From: Chitinophagaceae bacterium UBA1930
GTDB lineage: Bacteria; Bacteroidota; Bacteroidia; Chitinophagales; Chitinophagaceae
Direction of reading: 5' to 3'
Length of the DNA stretch: 64,000 bases
Assembly (NCBI GenBank): GCA_002337145.1
Contig: DDFK01000003.1
Span: 310,001 to 374,000 of the forward strand
The first letter of the stretch is position 1. Every line of letters starts with the position of its first letter. The notes beneath the pieces were generated by a model. That model searched no databases. It worked only from the letters and a program-made list of their open reading frames with translations, and was not told where the DNA came from. A program made the translations under genes and the position numbers. This document shows, piece by piece, positions 9,688 to 19,900 of this stretch.

Positions 9688-10302
9688 TTATTTGTTTTGT
9701 CTTTGTTGTTTGTATTTAGAGATTAGTTTAATGCCTTTCGCCGTTACAAGGCCGTAAAGGAAATTGTCGGTTATTTCTTCAATTACTTCAACAGGTTTGT
9801 ATTTTCCCAAAGGGAACAGTTCGGGGTTGAATAGCAGGAAAACCGATGCCAGCCTGAATTTGGTCAATATGTCCACATTAATAGTTGCCTTGTACACTTC
9901 TTCTTGTATGCCTCTTTCCAAGTTATCCTTAATCATGCTGTATAGGAACTTGTCCTTATACTCTATCAGTTTCCTGTATGCTTTAGGGTGGTATTTTTCC
10001 AGGTCATAAATCAGCGATGTGTTCATGCCTGCCAGCATTTCCTGCATACCATCTATTGAAAGGAATATTTCGTGAATGGCATTTTCGCAGTTTTCCTTGC
10101 ACAAAGAGCACTCGGTTTTTTTATTGTCTATTTCAATATTTATAACGCCTTCAACCAGTGCATCCTTATCGGCATAAAACTGGTAAATGGTTTTCTTGCT
10201 CATGCCCAGGTGCGTAGCAATTTCGTCCATGCTTACGCTACGTATGCCATAACGCATAAACAATTCGTGTGCCTTAATCAATATTCGCTCTTCTGTTTCC
10301 AT
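9688..10302 (-). CDS. TetR family repressor of the efflux operon
   Basis: 204 residues. The N-terminal helix-turn-helix is clear: 'ILIKAHELFMRYGIRSVSMDEIATHLGMSKKTIYQFYADKDALVEGV'. The C-terminal ligand domain contains a 'CSLCKENC' cluster around residues 60-66, which could sense a reactive compound or metal; that last point is inference. It is the first gene of the efflux operon. A perfect 10-bp inverted repeat lies 28 bases upstream of its start and is the likely self-operator. Confidence 0.93.
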   Translation of the reverse strand: METEERILIKAHELFMRYGIRSVSMDEIATHLGMSKKTIYQFYADKDALVEGVINIEIDNKKTECSLCKENCENAIHEIFLSIDGMQEMLAGMNTSLIYDLEKYHPKAYRKLIEYKDKFLYSMIKDNLERGIQEEVYKATINVDILTKFRLASVFLLFNPELFPLGKYKPVEVIEEITDNFLYGLVTAKGIKLISKYKQQRQNK

Positions 10303-10329
10303 ACTGCTTTTAAATCGGGGGCAAAACTA

Positions 10330-10359
10330 TGGAAACTTTTTTCGTAATCAAAGTTTCCA
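10330..10359. promoter_or_regulatory. TetR operator palindrome upstream of the efflux operon
   Basis: Two perfect 10-bp half sites, TGGAAACTTT (10330-10339) and AAAGTTTCCA (10350-10359), separated by 10 bases. The size and the location just in front of the TetR start codon (10302) are those of a TetR-family operator. On the minus strand, the promoter-proximal half site runs into 'ACTTTG', close to the Bacteroidota -7 box. A bound repressor would therefore cover the promoter. Confidence 0.8.
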
Positions 10360-10508
10360 GTATAAAAAATTTAATTATTTTATTGTTAAGTTGCGTCTGT
10401 AAATGCGTCAAGTCGGGCAACTAATTGGCAGGCTTAATGTAACTGCCTTATTATCAACAGATAGATTGTAGCAAAATCTTGCTTACTTTACAGCATCAAT
10501 TGCAAAAA

Positions 10509-11153
10509 GTGAATAAAGAAAAATTCGGAGCCTTTTATCGTGCTTACCTAAAAAAACTATTCCAGTTTTTTATACAGGGATTAATTGTATTGGCTCCCAT
10601 TGTTATTACTATCTGGGCCATTGTTTCTTTGTTCAATACGGTTGATGGCATTTTGCCGAATATACTCCACAGCATTTTTCCCCATTGGCTAAAGCAGGAT
10701 GCAGATGGCACTGTGGAACGCATTCCCGGATTGGGATTCATTGTGGTGATTGTTTTGGTGGTTCTGGTTGGCGGGCTGTCTTCTTCCTATTTCTTTGGCA
10801 AGGTAGTTGGCTTGCTGGGACAACTGTTGGAGCATACGCCAGGCATCAAGTTCATATATGGCTCTGTAAAGGATTTTTTTGAAGCCTTTGCCGGTAACAA
10901 AAAGAAATTCGACAAGCCGGTTCTGGTAAATGTAGATGCGAACGATGTTTGGCGTGTTGGGTTCATTACCAGGCCCGATGCCGCAGATTTTGAAATGAAG
11001 GAGCATGTTGTGGTGTACGTGCCGCACTCTTATGCGATAAGTGGCATTACGTATGTAGTACCCAAAGAAAGGGTAAAAACGTTGAACAATATTTCGGCTG
11101 CAGATGCCATGAAGTTTACCGTTAGTGGCGGTGTTACGGATGTGGGGGAATAA
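10509..11153 (+). CDS. DUF502 family membrane protein
   Basis: About 214 residues. I prefer the GTG at 10509 over the in-frame TTG codons at 10479 and 10500, because a promoter-like TACTTTAC box overlaps the region just before it and family members begin close to the first helix. Two membrane segments are visible, 'FFIQGLIVLAPIVITIWAIVSLF' and 'LGFIVVIVLVVLVGGLSSSYFFG'. A soluble C-terminal domain ends 'VVYVPHSYAISGITYVVPKERVKTLN'. This is the DUF502 layout; its function is unknown. It stands alone, convergent with the two-component system. Confidence 0.82.
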   Translation: MNKEKFGAFYRAYLKKLFQFFIQGLIVLAPIVITIWAIVSLFNTVDGILPNILHSIFPHWLKQDADGTVERIPGLGFIVVIVLVVLVGGLSSSYFFGKVVGLLGQLLEHTPGIKFIYGSVKDFFEAFAGNKKKFDKPVLVNVDANDVWRVGFITRPDAADFEMKEHVVVYVPHSYAISGITYVVPKERVKTLNNISAADAMKFTVSGGVTDVGE

Positions 11154-11165
11154 TGGCAAATCTTA

Positions 11166-11870
11166 TCATCCCACATACTTATACCCTACGCCCCTTACAC
11201 TATGAAAGTATTGCGGGTTGCGGCTATCCTGTTCAAAATACTTCCTGAAGTTGAGTATGAAATTGTCGATGGTACGGGTAGTTGGGTAAACGTTATAGCC
11301 CCAAACAACCTGTAGTATCTTTTCCCTTGTTACCACTTCGTTCTTGTTTTCAATCAACAGCTTTAACAGCATTGCTTCTTTTTTGCTGAGCTCTACTTTT
11401 TTGCCGTCGTAGCTTATGGCATCCTGAGCCTTAAAGTCAATGATATTATCGCCAAAGCTATATGTATCGCCAATACTTTCCTTGTCCTGCAGCTTCTTGT
11501 TTTTGTCAATCAGTTTCTCCACACGCAACAAGAGCTCTTCCAAATTAAATGGCTTGGTCAGGTAGTCATCGGCTCCCTTCTTTAGGCCCAATACCCTGTC
11601 TGCACTGCTATTCTTGGCACTTAGCATCAAAATCGGTACATCGTTGTTGTTTACCCGCACCGTTTCTGCAACACTGATGCCGTCAATTTCCGGCAGCATT
11701 ACATCCAATATAATCAGGTCAAAATATTCGTTGGCCACTGCTTTTATGGCTTCGTTGCCATCGTAGGCACTGGTAACGCTGTAACCTTCCATTTCAAGGT
11801 TCAGCTTCAATGGTTCATGAAGGTTCTCTTCGTCTTCTACCAGTAAAATATTTGCTTTGGTATCGCTCAT
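11166..11870 (-). CDS. OmpR-type two-component response regulator
   Basis: 234 residues. The receiver domain has the acidic pocket (Glu12/Asp13), phospho-acceptor Asp56 in 'DLIILDVMLPE' and conserved Lys106 in 'DDYLTKPF'. The C-terminal winged helix ends 'TIDNFILNFRKYFEQDSRNPQYFHSVRGVGYKYVG', typical of OmpR/PhoB DNA-binding domains. Its start codon overlaps the stop of the kinase gene by one base (TAATG), so translation is probably coupled and the two form a cognate pair. Confidence 0.95.
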   Translation of the reverse strand: MSDTKANILLVEDEENLHEPLKLNLEMEGYSVTSAYDGNEAIKAVANEYFDLIILDVMLPEIDGISVAETVRVNNNDVPILMLSAKNSSADRVLGLKKGADDYLTKPFNLEELLLRVEKLIDKNKKLQDKESIGDTYSFGDNIIDFKAQDAISYDGKKVELSKKEAMLLKLLIENKNEVVTREKILQVVWGYNVYPTTRTIDNFILNFRKYFEQDSRNPQYFHSVRGVGYKYVG

Positions 11871-12841
11871 TATGTGTTAAATGTAACGGCAAAAATACTT
11901 CCGTTGGGTTCATTGTCTGTCACAGAAATGTAGCCATTATGGCCCTGTACAATTTTCTTGCATAGGTACAGTCCCAGGCCCGTACCCTTTGTTTTGCGTG
12001 TACGCTCATCGCCGGTGCGGTAAAATTTTTCAAACACTTTCTTCTTCTCATCATCCGCAATACCGGCACCTTCATCCATTACTTTCAACAGTATGGCCCT
12101 ACTGTTTTCTTGCAGTACCACTTGTATCGCTTTTTCTTTGGGCGAGTATTTCAAAGCATTCTCAATAAGGTTATTTACCAGCATTTGCAGCAGCAATTCT
12201 TCGCCATTCAAGTAAATGGTTTCGTTTGCTGTCAGTTCAAGTTTGCGTTGCGGAAAACGTATGGAGAAATTTTCCACGCAGCCTTCTACCAAATCGGTAA
12301 AGTTGATTTCCTGCTTGGCCTGTTTGTATGCACCGCTATCCAATTGTGCCGCCAATAAAATATTGTTGCAAAGCGTATTTAGCCTGTTGGCTTCCTGTAA
12401 GGTATTGGCAATAAGTTTCTGTTGCTTCTCCTCGTCCAGCCTGCGTTTCTGTAAGGTTTCCAGGTTCAGTTGCGTAACGGCAATGGGTGTCTTCAGTTCA
12501 TGCGTTACGGCCATCATAAAATTCTGTTGCTGTTGCGATAACCTTATTTGTCTGCGGGTAACGCGGTACACAAAAACGGCACCTACCAGTATCAACGCCA
12601 AAAAGGTAATGCCTTCACCAATATACTGTGCGGTTTTCCTGTTGCGTGCAAGATTGATAAGCTCTACTTTCTGGTTATAATGCGGATTGTCTTTATCAAT
12701 ATCGGCCAGCAGCATATCGGCCATTAAATTGTTTTGGCTATACAGTGCCACAAACCACCATACCAATGCGGCTACCATGTACATCAGCAGAAACCAGTAC
12801 ACAACAGTAACCAGCACTAATTTTTTTTTGATGAAGCTCAT
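11870..12841 (-). CDS. Sensor histidine kinase
   Basis: 323 residues. Two membrane helices (about residues 8-34 and 77-94) flank a short periplasmic stretch of about 40 residues. The dimerisation domain follows with phospho-acceptor His114 in 'AVTHELKTPIAV', then the ATPase domain with its N box 'NLIENALKYSP', 'DEGAGIADDEK' and 'GTGLGLYLCKKIV'. There is no HAMP or PAS domain. It overlaps gldH upstream and the response regulator downstream by one base each (TAATG in both cases). The signal is unknown, but the coupling to a gliding gene is notable. Confidence 0.95.
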   Translation of the reverse strand: MSFIKKKLVLVTVVYWFLLMYMVAALVWWFVALYSQNNLMADMLLADIDKDNPHYNQKVELINLARNRKTAQYIGEGITFLALILVGAVFVYRVTRRQIRLSQQQQNFMMAVTHELKTPIAVTQLNLETLQKRRLDEEKQQKLIANTLQEANRLNTLCNNILLAAQLDSGAYKQAKQEINFTDLVEGCVENFSIRFPQRKLELTANETIYLNGEELLLQMLVNNLIENALKYSPKEKAIQVVLQENSRAILLKVMDEGAGIADDEKKKVFEKFYRTGDERTRKTKGTGLGLYLCKKIVQGHNGYISVTDNEPNGSIFAVTFNT

Positions 12842-13296
12842 TACTTTGCTTTTTCAACACGCACACCTGCATTCAGCATGTACTGCAAGGGATCTTCCCG
12901 CATTACCTGTTTTAGTGTAAATGTATAATCGCCTTTTTTTAACGGAACCGGTACCGTATTAAAGTTGATGCGGTGCTCAATAATATCGTCCATTGCCGAA
13001 CCAAGCCAACGGGTATTGTCGCTTAAAGTAAATTCACGTTTAATGTTGTAAACGGTATCAGGTGCTTTTACGGCAATCTCTACCCATATATTCTTGTACC
13101 GATAGGCATCGGTATGGCGTAGCACCATATACAGGTTATACCTGGATGCAGTGTCGCTTATGTTGAAAGTAAACGAAGGCATATCGCTGTTCTTCCATTC
13201 CTGCTGCGGAAAGGGTTTTGTTTTCTCAAACACTTCTATCTTTCCACAGGCGGAAAGGAGTACAGCAATAAAAACTAAAAGACCAATCGGTTTCAC
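12841..13296 (-). CDS. gldH: Gliding motility lipoprotein GldH
   Basis: 151 residues from a GTG start at 13296. The lipoprotein signal MKPIGLLVFIAVLLSAC places the acylated Cys at 17. The body matches GldH ('NLYMVLRHTDAYRYKNIWVEI' and the C-terminal 'FTLKQVMREDPLQYMLNAGVRVEKAK'). GldH is an outer-membrane-associated lipoprotein needed for gliding and chitin use in Flavobacterium-type bacteria. It is conserved across gliding and many non-gliding Bacteroidota. Here it heads a three-gene overlapping operon with a two-component system. Confidence 0.9.
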   Translation of the reverse strand: MKPIGLLVFIAVLLSACGKIEVFEKTKPFPQQEWKNSDMPSFTFNISDTASRYNLYMVLRHTDAYRYKNIWVEIAVKAPDTVYNIKREFTLSDNTRWLGSAMDDIIEHRINFNTVPVPLKKGDYTFTLKQVMREDPLQYMLNAGVRVEKAK

Positions 13297-13357
13297 AAAT
13301 AATATTTTTTCAAAGGTAAAATCTAACTACTAACAGCTATCATGCTTGGGGTGGCTT

Positions 13358-14233
13358 TTACAGCACATTCAACACTTGTTCCTTCGCCTTTTCCATTTCG
13401 TCTTTCATCAACACTACACATTTCTGGATGTCGGCATTGTTTGCCTTACTGCCTGTGGTATTGATTTCCCTGCCAAATTCCTGTAGTATAAAAGACAGTT
13501 TCTTGCCCTTGCTTTTTTCTTTTTCGGCAAGTATGCTCCTAAAATAATTGCAGTGGTTGGCAAGGCGTACCTGCTCTTCGGTAATGTCAATTTTTTCTAT
13601 ATAGTAAATCAGTTCCTGCTCCAGCCTATTGGTATCGTAATTGTCCTTGCCCACATTGTCTTCCAGCAGTTTTACCAGGTTCTCCTTTATTTTCAGCCTG
13701 CGTTGCGGCTCAAATTCTTTAATGGCCTCTGCCTGCAGCTCAATATTGGCGAGCCTTTGCAGCAGTTCCGCTTCCAATGCCTTGCCTTCGTCAATCCGGT
13801 GGCTGTTCAAATTGCCCATGGCTTCTTTCAACACCACCTGAAACAGTTTCCAGTCATCATCGCTAATCATTTCGGTAGAGTTAACCACCACTTCCGGCAA
13901 ACGCAGTACGGCTGCCAGTAACTGATCCACATCGGCATTCAGTTCCTTGGCCACATCTGTTACGCTTGTATAATAAGCTTTCAGCAAATCGGTATTAATG
14001 GTTACCGGCTTGGCTGCTCCATTCTGTTTTATGGAAATGATGCACTCCACGCTGCCACGTTCCAACCCTTCATTCAATATGTTCCTAATTTCAAATTCAT
14101 AAGGTTTCAGCAAGGCAGGTAAAAACAGGCGTAGGTCAAACTGCTTGCCGTTTAAAGATTTCACTTCTACCAGAAATGTCTTGTCGCCCACTGTCTGTTC
14201 TGCCCTTCCATAACCCGTCATTGAATATAGCAT
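13358..14233 (-). CDS. YicC/YloC family endoribonuclease
   Basis: 291 residues starting MLYSMTGYGRAEQ, the hallmark N-terminus of YicC-like proteins. The C-terminus 'GKKLSFILQEFGREINTTGSKANNADIQKCVVLMKDEMEKAKEQVLNVL' matches the DUF1732 domain. E. coli YicC is a single-strand-specific RNase that can degrade small RNAs. The gene is a stand-alone unit, divergent from ligA. Confidence 0.94.
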   Translation of the reverse strand: MLYSMTGYGRAEQTVGDKTFLVEVKSLNGKQFDLRLFLPALLKPYEFEIRNILNEGLERGSVECIISIKQNGAAKPVTINTDLLKAYYTSVTDVAKELNADVDQLLAAVLRLPEVVVNSTEMISDDDWKLFQVVLKEAMGNLNSHRIDEGKALEAELLQRLANIELQAEAIKEFEPQRRLKIKENLVKLLEDNVGKDNYDTNRLEQELIYYIEKIDITEEQVRLANHCNYFRSILAEKEKSKGKKLSFILQEFGREINTTGSKANNADIQKCVVLMKDEMEKAKEQVLNVL

Positions 14234-14339
14234 AGGAAAATTTTTATGTTGCCTTAATATGGCAGCGGTAAAAGTAAATGAAAAACCCTGTAGTTGTAAT
14301 CATTGGTGCCATCTACTTCAAATGGGTTAAAACAAGTAT

Positions 14340-14448
14340 GGGCGTGTCCAGTTGCCAACTGGCCGGGCTATCCGTTGCAAGTCCTCGGCACCTGTTGGGG
14401 CAAAGCCACCAACAGGGCCTGCGGGCTTTCCACTGCTATCCCTCACGC
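14340..14448 (+). ncRNA. Candidate structured RNA / interspersed element, copy A
   Basis: The cores CCGGGCTATCCGTT (14363), AGTCCTCG (14380), TGCGGGCTTTCCACT (14420) and ATCCCTCACGC (14438) recur in the same order in copy B at 29013-29101. Between them sit two hairpins: CCAGTT-GCC-AACTGG (14348-14362), and CCTGTTGG...CCAACAGG (14391-14416) with an inner GGC-AAA-GCC. The stems differ completely in sequence from copy B yet remain paired, which is what selection for RNA structure produces. The motif GGGCTwTCC occurs twice inside each copy. I cannot name the family. The transcribed strand is not known; plus is the strand on which the cores are written here. Confidence 0.6.
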
Positions 14449-14549
14449 TAGGGCTACCGGTTTTGTATCCCGTTTCCAGTCATGAAATTTAATGCATCCG
14501 CCCAACAACATTACTGTTAAGCCATTACTTTTATGGCCCAATCCCATTT

Positions 14550-16646
14550 ATGTTCAATACACAGTCCATACAGGAAATGCAGCAGCAAACAACTGCGTTC
14601 CTGGCTTCCGTCAACAAAGAAACCATCGACGTAGCAGCAATAGAAGCATTGAGAAATGTGCTCCGCTTTCACGAATACAGGTACTATGTTGCCAACGACA
14701 GTTTAATAGACGATACCAAATACGACCAGCTTTTTAAGTTATTGGAAAGAACGGAACAACAGCACCCTGAACTGGAAGTTCCAAAAGATTCACCTACCCA
14801 ACGCGTAGGTAGCAACTTAAACGATGGCTTTGCCAACGTGCAGCATTTGGTGCCCATGTTAAGTTTGGACAATAGTTACAATGCCGAAGACCTGCAGGAC
14901 TTTGACCGAAAAGCAAGGGAAGCAAGTGGACTGGATGAAATTGAATATTGTGTTGAACCAAAGTTTGACGGTGCCAGCATTTCGTTGATCTATGAAAACG
15001 ATATACTTACCCGTGGTGCAACAAGGGGCGATGGCGTTGCAGGTGATGATATCACTACCAATATAAAACAGATACGTTCCATTCCCCTATCAGCACCGTT
15101 TTCAACATATGGTATTGAACAGATTGAGATACGCGGCGAAGTGATCATGAGCAAGGGCAATTTTGACAAATACAATGAATCGCTTGTGGCACAAGGGCTG
15201 CAGCCTGTTGCCAACCCACGCAATACCGCCGCAGGCAGTTTACGCATCAAAGACCCTAAAGAAGTATTGAGAAGGAACCTCGATGCATTTCTATACAATA
15301 TCAGCTACCATACCGAAAGCAGGCATGTGCCAGAACTGGATACGCATTCGGGTGCCTTGCAATTGTTGTGGGACTGCGGATTACGTTCCCCCTCAAAAGA
15401 AAAAAAAGTAGTAAAAGGCATACAGGGCGTTATTGATTATGTGCTGGATTTTGAACAGCAACGCGATGCATTGCCTTATGAAATTGATGGCATGGTGGTT
15501 AAAGTAAACAATATTGAGTTGCAGGACAGGTTGGGCATGACATCGCACCACCCACGCTGGGCCATTGCTTTTAAATTCAAGGCAAGGCAGGCAACTACCA
15601 AACTGATTGGTGTAGAATATCAAGTAGGCAGAACCGGTGCAGTAACACCTGTTGCCAAATTGCAACCTGTTGCCCTGGGCGGTGTTACAGTTGGCAGTAT
15701 TTCTATTCATAATGAAGAATACATCAAAGAGAAAGATTTACAAATTGGCGATGCCGTATTGATTGAAAGAGCAGGCGATGTTATTCCGCAAATCGTTAAA
15801 TCGTTACCGGAACTAAGGAATGGAACGGAGCAGCATATCATCTTTCCCAAAACATGCCCTGTTTGCAAAAGCGAACTGTACAAAGAAGAAGGCGAAGCTG
15901 TTTGGCGTTGCATCAATATTGAATGCGAAGCTCAGGTGGTAGAGAAGATGGCACATTTTGTTAGTAAAGATGCCATGGACATTAAAAGCTTTGGCGAAGC
16001 CAACGTGCGTAAGTTTTACGACATGAAGCTGCTGAAGGACATACCCAATATTTACACACTCAACTTTGATGAGATCGGTAAACTGGAAGGCTTTGGGCAA
16101 AAATCTATCGACAATTTAAAAGCAGCCATTGAAGCAAGCAAGCAACAACCATTGCACCGTTTGATCTATGGGTTGGGCATCCGCTTTGTTGGCGAAACAA
16201 CCGCCAAAACATTGGCCAATGCAACTGAAAGTATTTTTGATTTCAAGGACAAAAGCGAAGAAGACCTGCAACAGTTGGAGGATGTGGGTATAAAAGTGGC
16301 GAAGAGCATACACCATTTCTTTAGTAATGAGCAGAACATAGAAATGTTGCATGAGCTTGAAAGACTGGGCCTGCAATTGAAAAACACCAAAAGGCAAATA
16401 GTGGCAAGTGGCGGGCTTGCAGGGCAAACCTTTCTTTTTACAGGCACATTGGCAAAATACAAACGCAGCGAAGTAGAAGCAATGGCCGAAGCACAGGGCG
16501 GCGTTATTGTTAGCGGTGTTAGTGCCAAACTCAACTATCTTGTGGTGGGCGAAGACGCTGGTAGTAAATTGGAGAAAGCAAAAAAAATAAACACGATTAA
16601 GATTATTAGTGAGGATGAATTTTTATCGTTAATCAATTCAAACTAA
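14550..16646 (+). CDS. ligA: NAD-dependent DNA ligase LigA
   Basis: 698 residues, normal length for LigA. Adenylation domain with nucleophile Lys138 in 'CVEPKFDGAS' and the following 'TRGDG' motif. An OB fold follows, then a four-cysteine zinc finger ('CPVCKSELYKEEGEAVWRC...EC'), helix-hairpin-helix repeats ('LEGFGQKSIDNLKAAIE', 'LIYGLGIRFVGETTAKTLA') and a C-terminal BRCT domain from about residue 620. It seals nicks in replication and repair. It is single-gene, with structured element copy A 100 bases upstream. Confidence 0.98.
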   Translation: MFNTQSIQEMQQQTTAFLASVNKETIDVAAIEALRNVLRFHEYRYYVANDSLIDDTKYDQLFKLLERTEQQHPELEVPKDSPTQRVGSNLNDGFANVQHLVPMLSLDNSYNAEDLQDFDRKAREASGLDEIEYCVEPKFDGASISLIYENDILTRGATRGDGVAGDDITTNIKQIRSIPLSAPFSTYGIEQIEIRGEVIMSKGNFDKYNESLVAQGLQPVANPRNTAAGSLRIKDPKEVLRRNLDAFLYNISYHTESRHVPELDTHSGALQLLWDCGLRSPSKEKKVVKGIQGVIDYVLDFEQQRDALPYEIDGMVVKVNNIELQDRLGMTSHHPRWAIAFKFKARQATTKLIGVEYQVGRTGAVTPVAKLQPVALGGVTVGSISIHNEEYIKEKDLQIGDAVLIERAGDVIPQIVKSLPELRNGTEQHIIFPKTCPVCKSELYKEEGEAVWRCINIECEAQVVEKMAHFVSKDAMDIKSFGEANVRKFYDMKLLKDIPNIYTLNFDEIGKLEGFGQKSIDNLKAAIEASKQQPLHRLIYGLGIRFVGETTAKTLANATESIFDFKDKSEEDLQQLEDVGIKVAKSIHHFFSNEQNIEMLHELERLGLQLKNTKRQIVASGGLAGQTFLFTGTLAKYKRSEVEAMAEAQGGVIVSGVSAKLNYLVVGEDAGSKLEKAKKINTIKIISEDEFLSLINSN

Positions 16647-16958
16647 AAAGTTTTAATGGTTTTGCAAAAAGCCGTTTCAAACAAAAACAGCAAATTTATA
16701 GTGTAAAAATCATCAGCCTTTAGGGCATTACCTCATTATAGCCCTGAAGAAAAAGCAAAAAATATTGTTCAAAAAAGTGAAGCATATATATCTTTAAACT
16801 CAACCAGTAAAGCAATTCCCCGATATTAGTAAGATCTGTACATAATTTAAGCAACCTATAAATCACTTTACAATGGAAATAATCTAATCCATTACCAGCC
16901 CTTGCAACTGTATAAATCGTTTTATATAAAACCGATAACCTGAATTAATAAATTTACC
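16647..16958. other. A/T-rich intergenic region, nothing recognised
   Basis: 312 bases between ligA and the T9SS gene. I find no convincing reading frame, strong hairpin, repeat or clear TAnnTTTG box here. It presumably holds the promoter of 16959-20459. Confidence 0.5.
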
Positions 16959-19900
16959 ATGAAAAAATTTTACCCCTTTTTATTGCTAATTAATCTACTT
17001 AATTCGGTTACTTATAAAGCTATTGCACAATGTTCCGGAGGAAGTTCGTTTGCTAGTGTTGTAGCACCAGCAAACAGTGGTACTTCAACAACAATGTCCT
17101 CCTGCAATTGGGCGGGTGATTATAACACAATTACTAATTGTGTCAGTGGCACAGTATATGTTTTTACGGCATCACCAACTGCATATATAACCATCAGGCA
17201 AAGCAGTCCTACAGGATCAGTGGTAGGTTATGGGTCTGCACCCGTTACCATTATAAGCCCAATTTCAGGCACATTGTATATGATCATTAATAACAATGCA
17301 ACCTGCGGCACTGGTACCACTTGCCTCACAACTACTATTGTTAATGCAGGTAATACAATGAGAAGGTGTGTGGATAGCCTGAATGGCAATGATGCAAACA
17401 ATGGATTCACATGGGCAACAGCATTAAAAACTTTATCAAGGGCATTAAAGAATGCCAACGACACCGCTACTATCAATACGATTCTTGTAGCCAAAGGCAC
17501 ATACTATCCCACAGGTACCCAAAGCGGTACAAATAGGGATAGTACATTTTTAATACCGCAACGTGGCGGAATAAAAATATATGGAGGCTATGCAAATGGT
17601 GGTGCTACAAGAAATACAGCAGCTTATCCAACCATTTTAAGTGGTGATATAGGCACAGCAAATGATAACAGTGACAATAGTTACCACGTGATGGCAATAA
17701 CAGGTATAGCCCCCACTGCCGATAGCGTAGTAGTAGATGGATTTAAGATAATACAAGGCAATGCAAATACGAACAGTACCAATACAATAAATGGTCAAAG
17801 TACAGATAGAAGTAAAGGTGGTGGTATATTTAACCAAGGTACTAGTGGTTATACCAAAATGGCTCTAAAATATTGCAATATTTTAAACAATAACGCACTT
17901 AATAACGGTGGTGGGTTTTACAACGAAAGCTCCGCTTCGTCCTCAATTGCCAATTGTGCTTTTTCGGGGAACACTGCAGCATACGGCGGTGGTATATACA
18001 ATTCCAGTTCTTCTCCTACTATAGTCAACAGTGTTTTTTCTGGCAATACGGCAAGTACTAATGCTGGCGGCATAGCCAATTATAATTCCTCTTCCGCTAA
18101 GTTTACCAATTGTACTTTTTGGAACAACTATGCAGTTAGCGGAGGTGGTGCAATAGATAATAACAACGCTACATTAACGATTGCCAATTGCATTTTTAAC
18201 GGCAATACAGCTAGTGCTAATCCTGAAATTTGGCAGCAAGGCGGTTCAATAAACCTTACTTACAGCTATACACAAAGTACATGGGCCGGAACGGGAAATA
18301 TAGTAGGCAATAGCAATCCTTTTGTAAACGCTGCCAATCCTGCAGGGATAGATGGCAGCTTTGGCACAGCAGATGATGGTTTACGTTTGCAGGCAGGCAG
18401 TCCTTGTATCAATGCAGGCACACCCGATACTACAGGCTTAAATTTGGGCAATACCGATATCGCAGGCTACAACCGTGTAAAGGCTACTAGGATAGATATA
18501 GGAGCTTATGAGTTTCAAAAAGATTTCTATTACAGTAAAACCAATAATGCAGCAGCAGGTACATTAAGCAACTGGAGTATTACCACAGACGGTACAGGTG
18601 CTGCACCTACCTCATTCATCGGCAACAGGTTCATTGTACAAAGTGGCCATACATTAACCAATGCTGCCAGTTTAAATCTAGACAGCAGTGCCTTATTCAT
18701 TCAAGCCAATGCAGGTATAAACAATACCGGTACCCTATCGGTAGGAAGCACCCTTAGCAACAATGGAAGCATAACGGGAACAGGAACAGTTGTATTAAAT
18801 GGCTTAATGGGCATACAGTACATAGATAGTACCGGCACAATCAGTAACTTAACCTTAAACAATGCAAACGGTGCAAGTATCGCCGCTAATGGTAAACTGT
18901 ACATAACCGACACCTATACACCAACCTCGGGCACGCTAACAACAAATAGCAACCTGATTTTACAGAGTGCTGCAACAGGCACCGCAAGGATAGCACCGGG
19001 TGCAAGTGCAGGCGGTTATATCAATGGAACAGTAAGGGTGCAGCGATATATACCTGGCGGCTATCGAAAGTACAGGTTCATTGGCCACCCCTTCAATGCA
19101 GCCATTAACCTTACGCAATTAACGGACAGTATAGACATTACAGGAAACATAACGGGCAGCAATGCCAACAGTTTCACCGCAACGACTAGTAATGCACCAT
19201 CGGCCTTTACCTTCACCGAAGCCAATGGCAACGGTTCAGCAAATGATGCCGGATGGGCAGCCATAACAAGCAGTAGCAGTGTTTACACTATTGCACAAGG
19301 CAAAGGGCTGAGGGTACTGATAAGGGGAAGTAAGGGGCAAGCAGGTTCATTAACCGGTGGTACCTATACACCAAACCCCGTAACAATTTCTTGGGCAGGG
19401 GTGCCCACACAAGGGAATTTCACACAAAGTCTAAGCTATACCTCAAGCAATACCACTTACCCCGGTTGGAACCTGGTAAGCAATCCGTACGCTAGCAATA
19501 TAGACTGGACAAGTGTTACCAGAACCAATGTTGACAATGCCGTTTACAGTTACCGCCCAAGCCTCAACGGTGGCACGTATGCCACTTGGGTGAACGGTAG
19601 CAGCACCAATGGCGGTAGCAATATCATTGAAAGCGGCAGTGCATTTTTTGTACACGCCAACAATACATCACCATCACTTGGCTGGCATGAAACGGACAAG
19701 TTGGCTACGGTAGCACCAAACACCATGTTTAGGAACAGCAACACAATCAATGATAGGCTTGGGTTGACAGTGGAGGATGACAATACCCATAGCACTGATG
19801 AGGTGATACTGAGGTTTGGCGGCGACCATGCAACAAACCTGTTTGACCCATTGTATGATGCCAGAAACCTTCCTAGCAGTAACAGCGATCTGTACGCCCT

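Noticed and set aside
14303..14485. 60-codon plus-strand open frame covering the structured element upstream of ligA
   Set aside because: Its translation follows the repeat cores and hairpin arms rather than a protein-like pattern, and copy B has no matching frame. RNA structure explains the conservation better.
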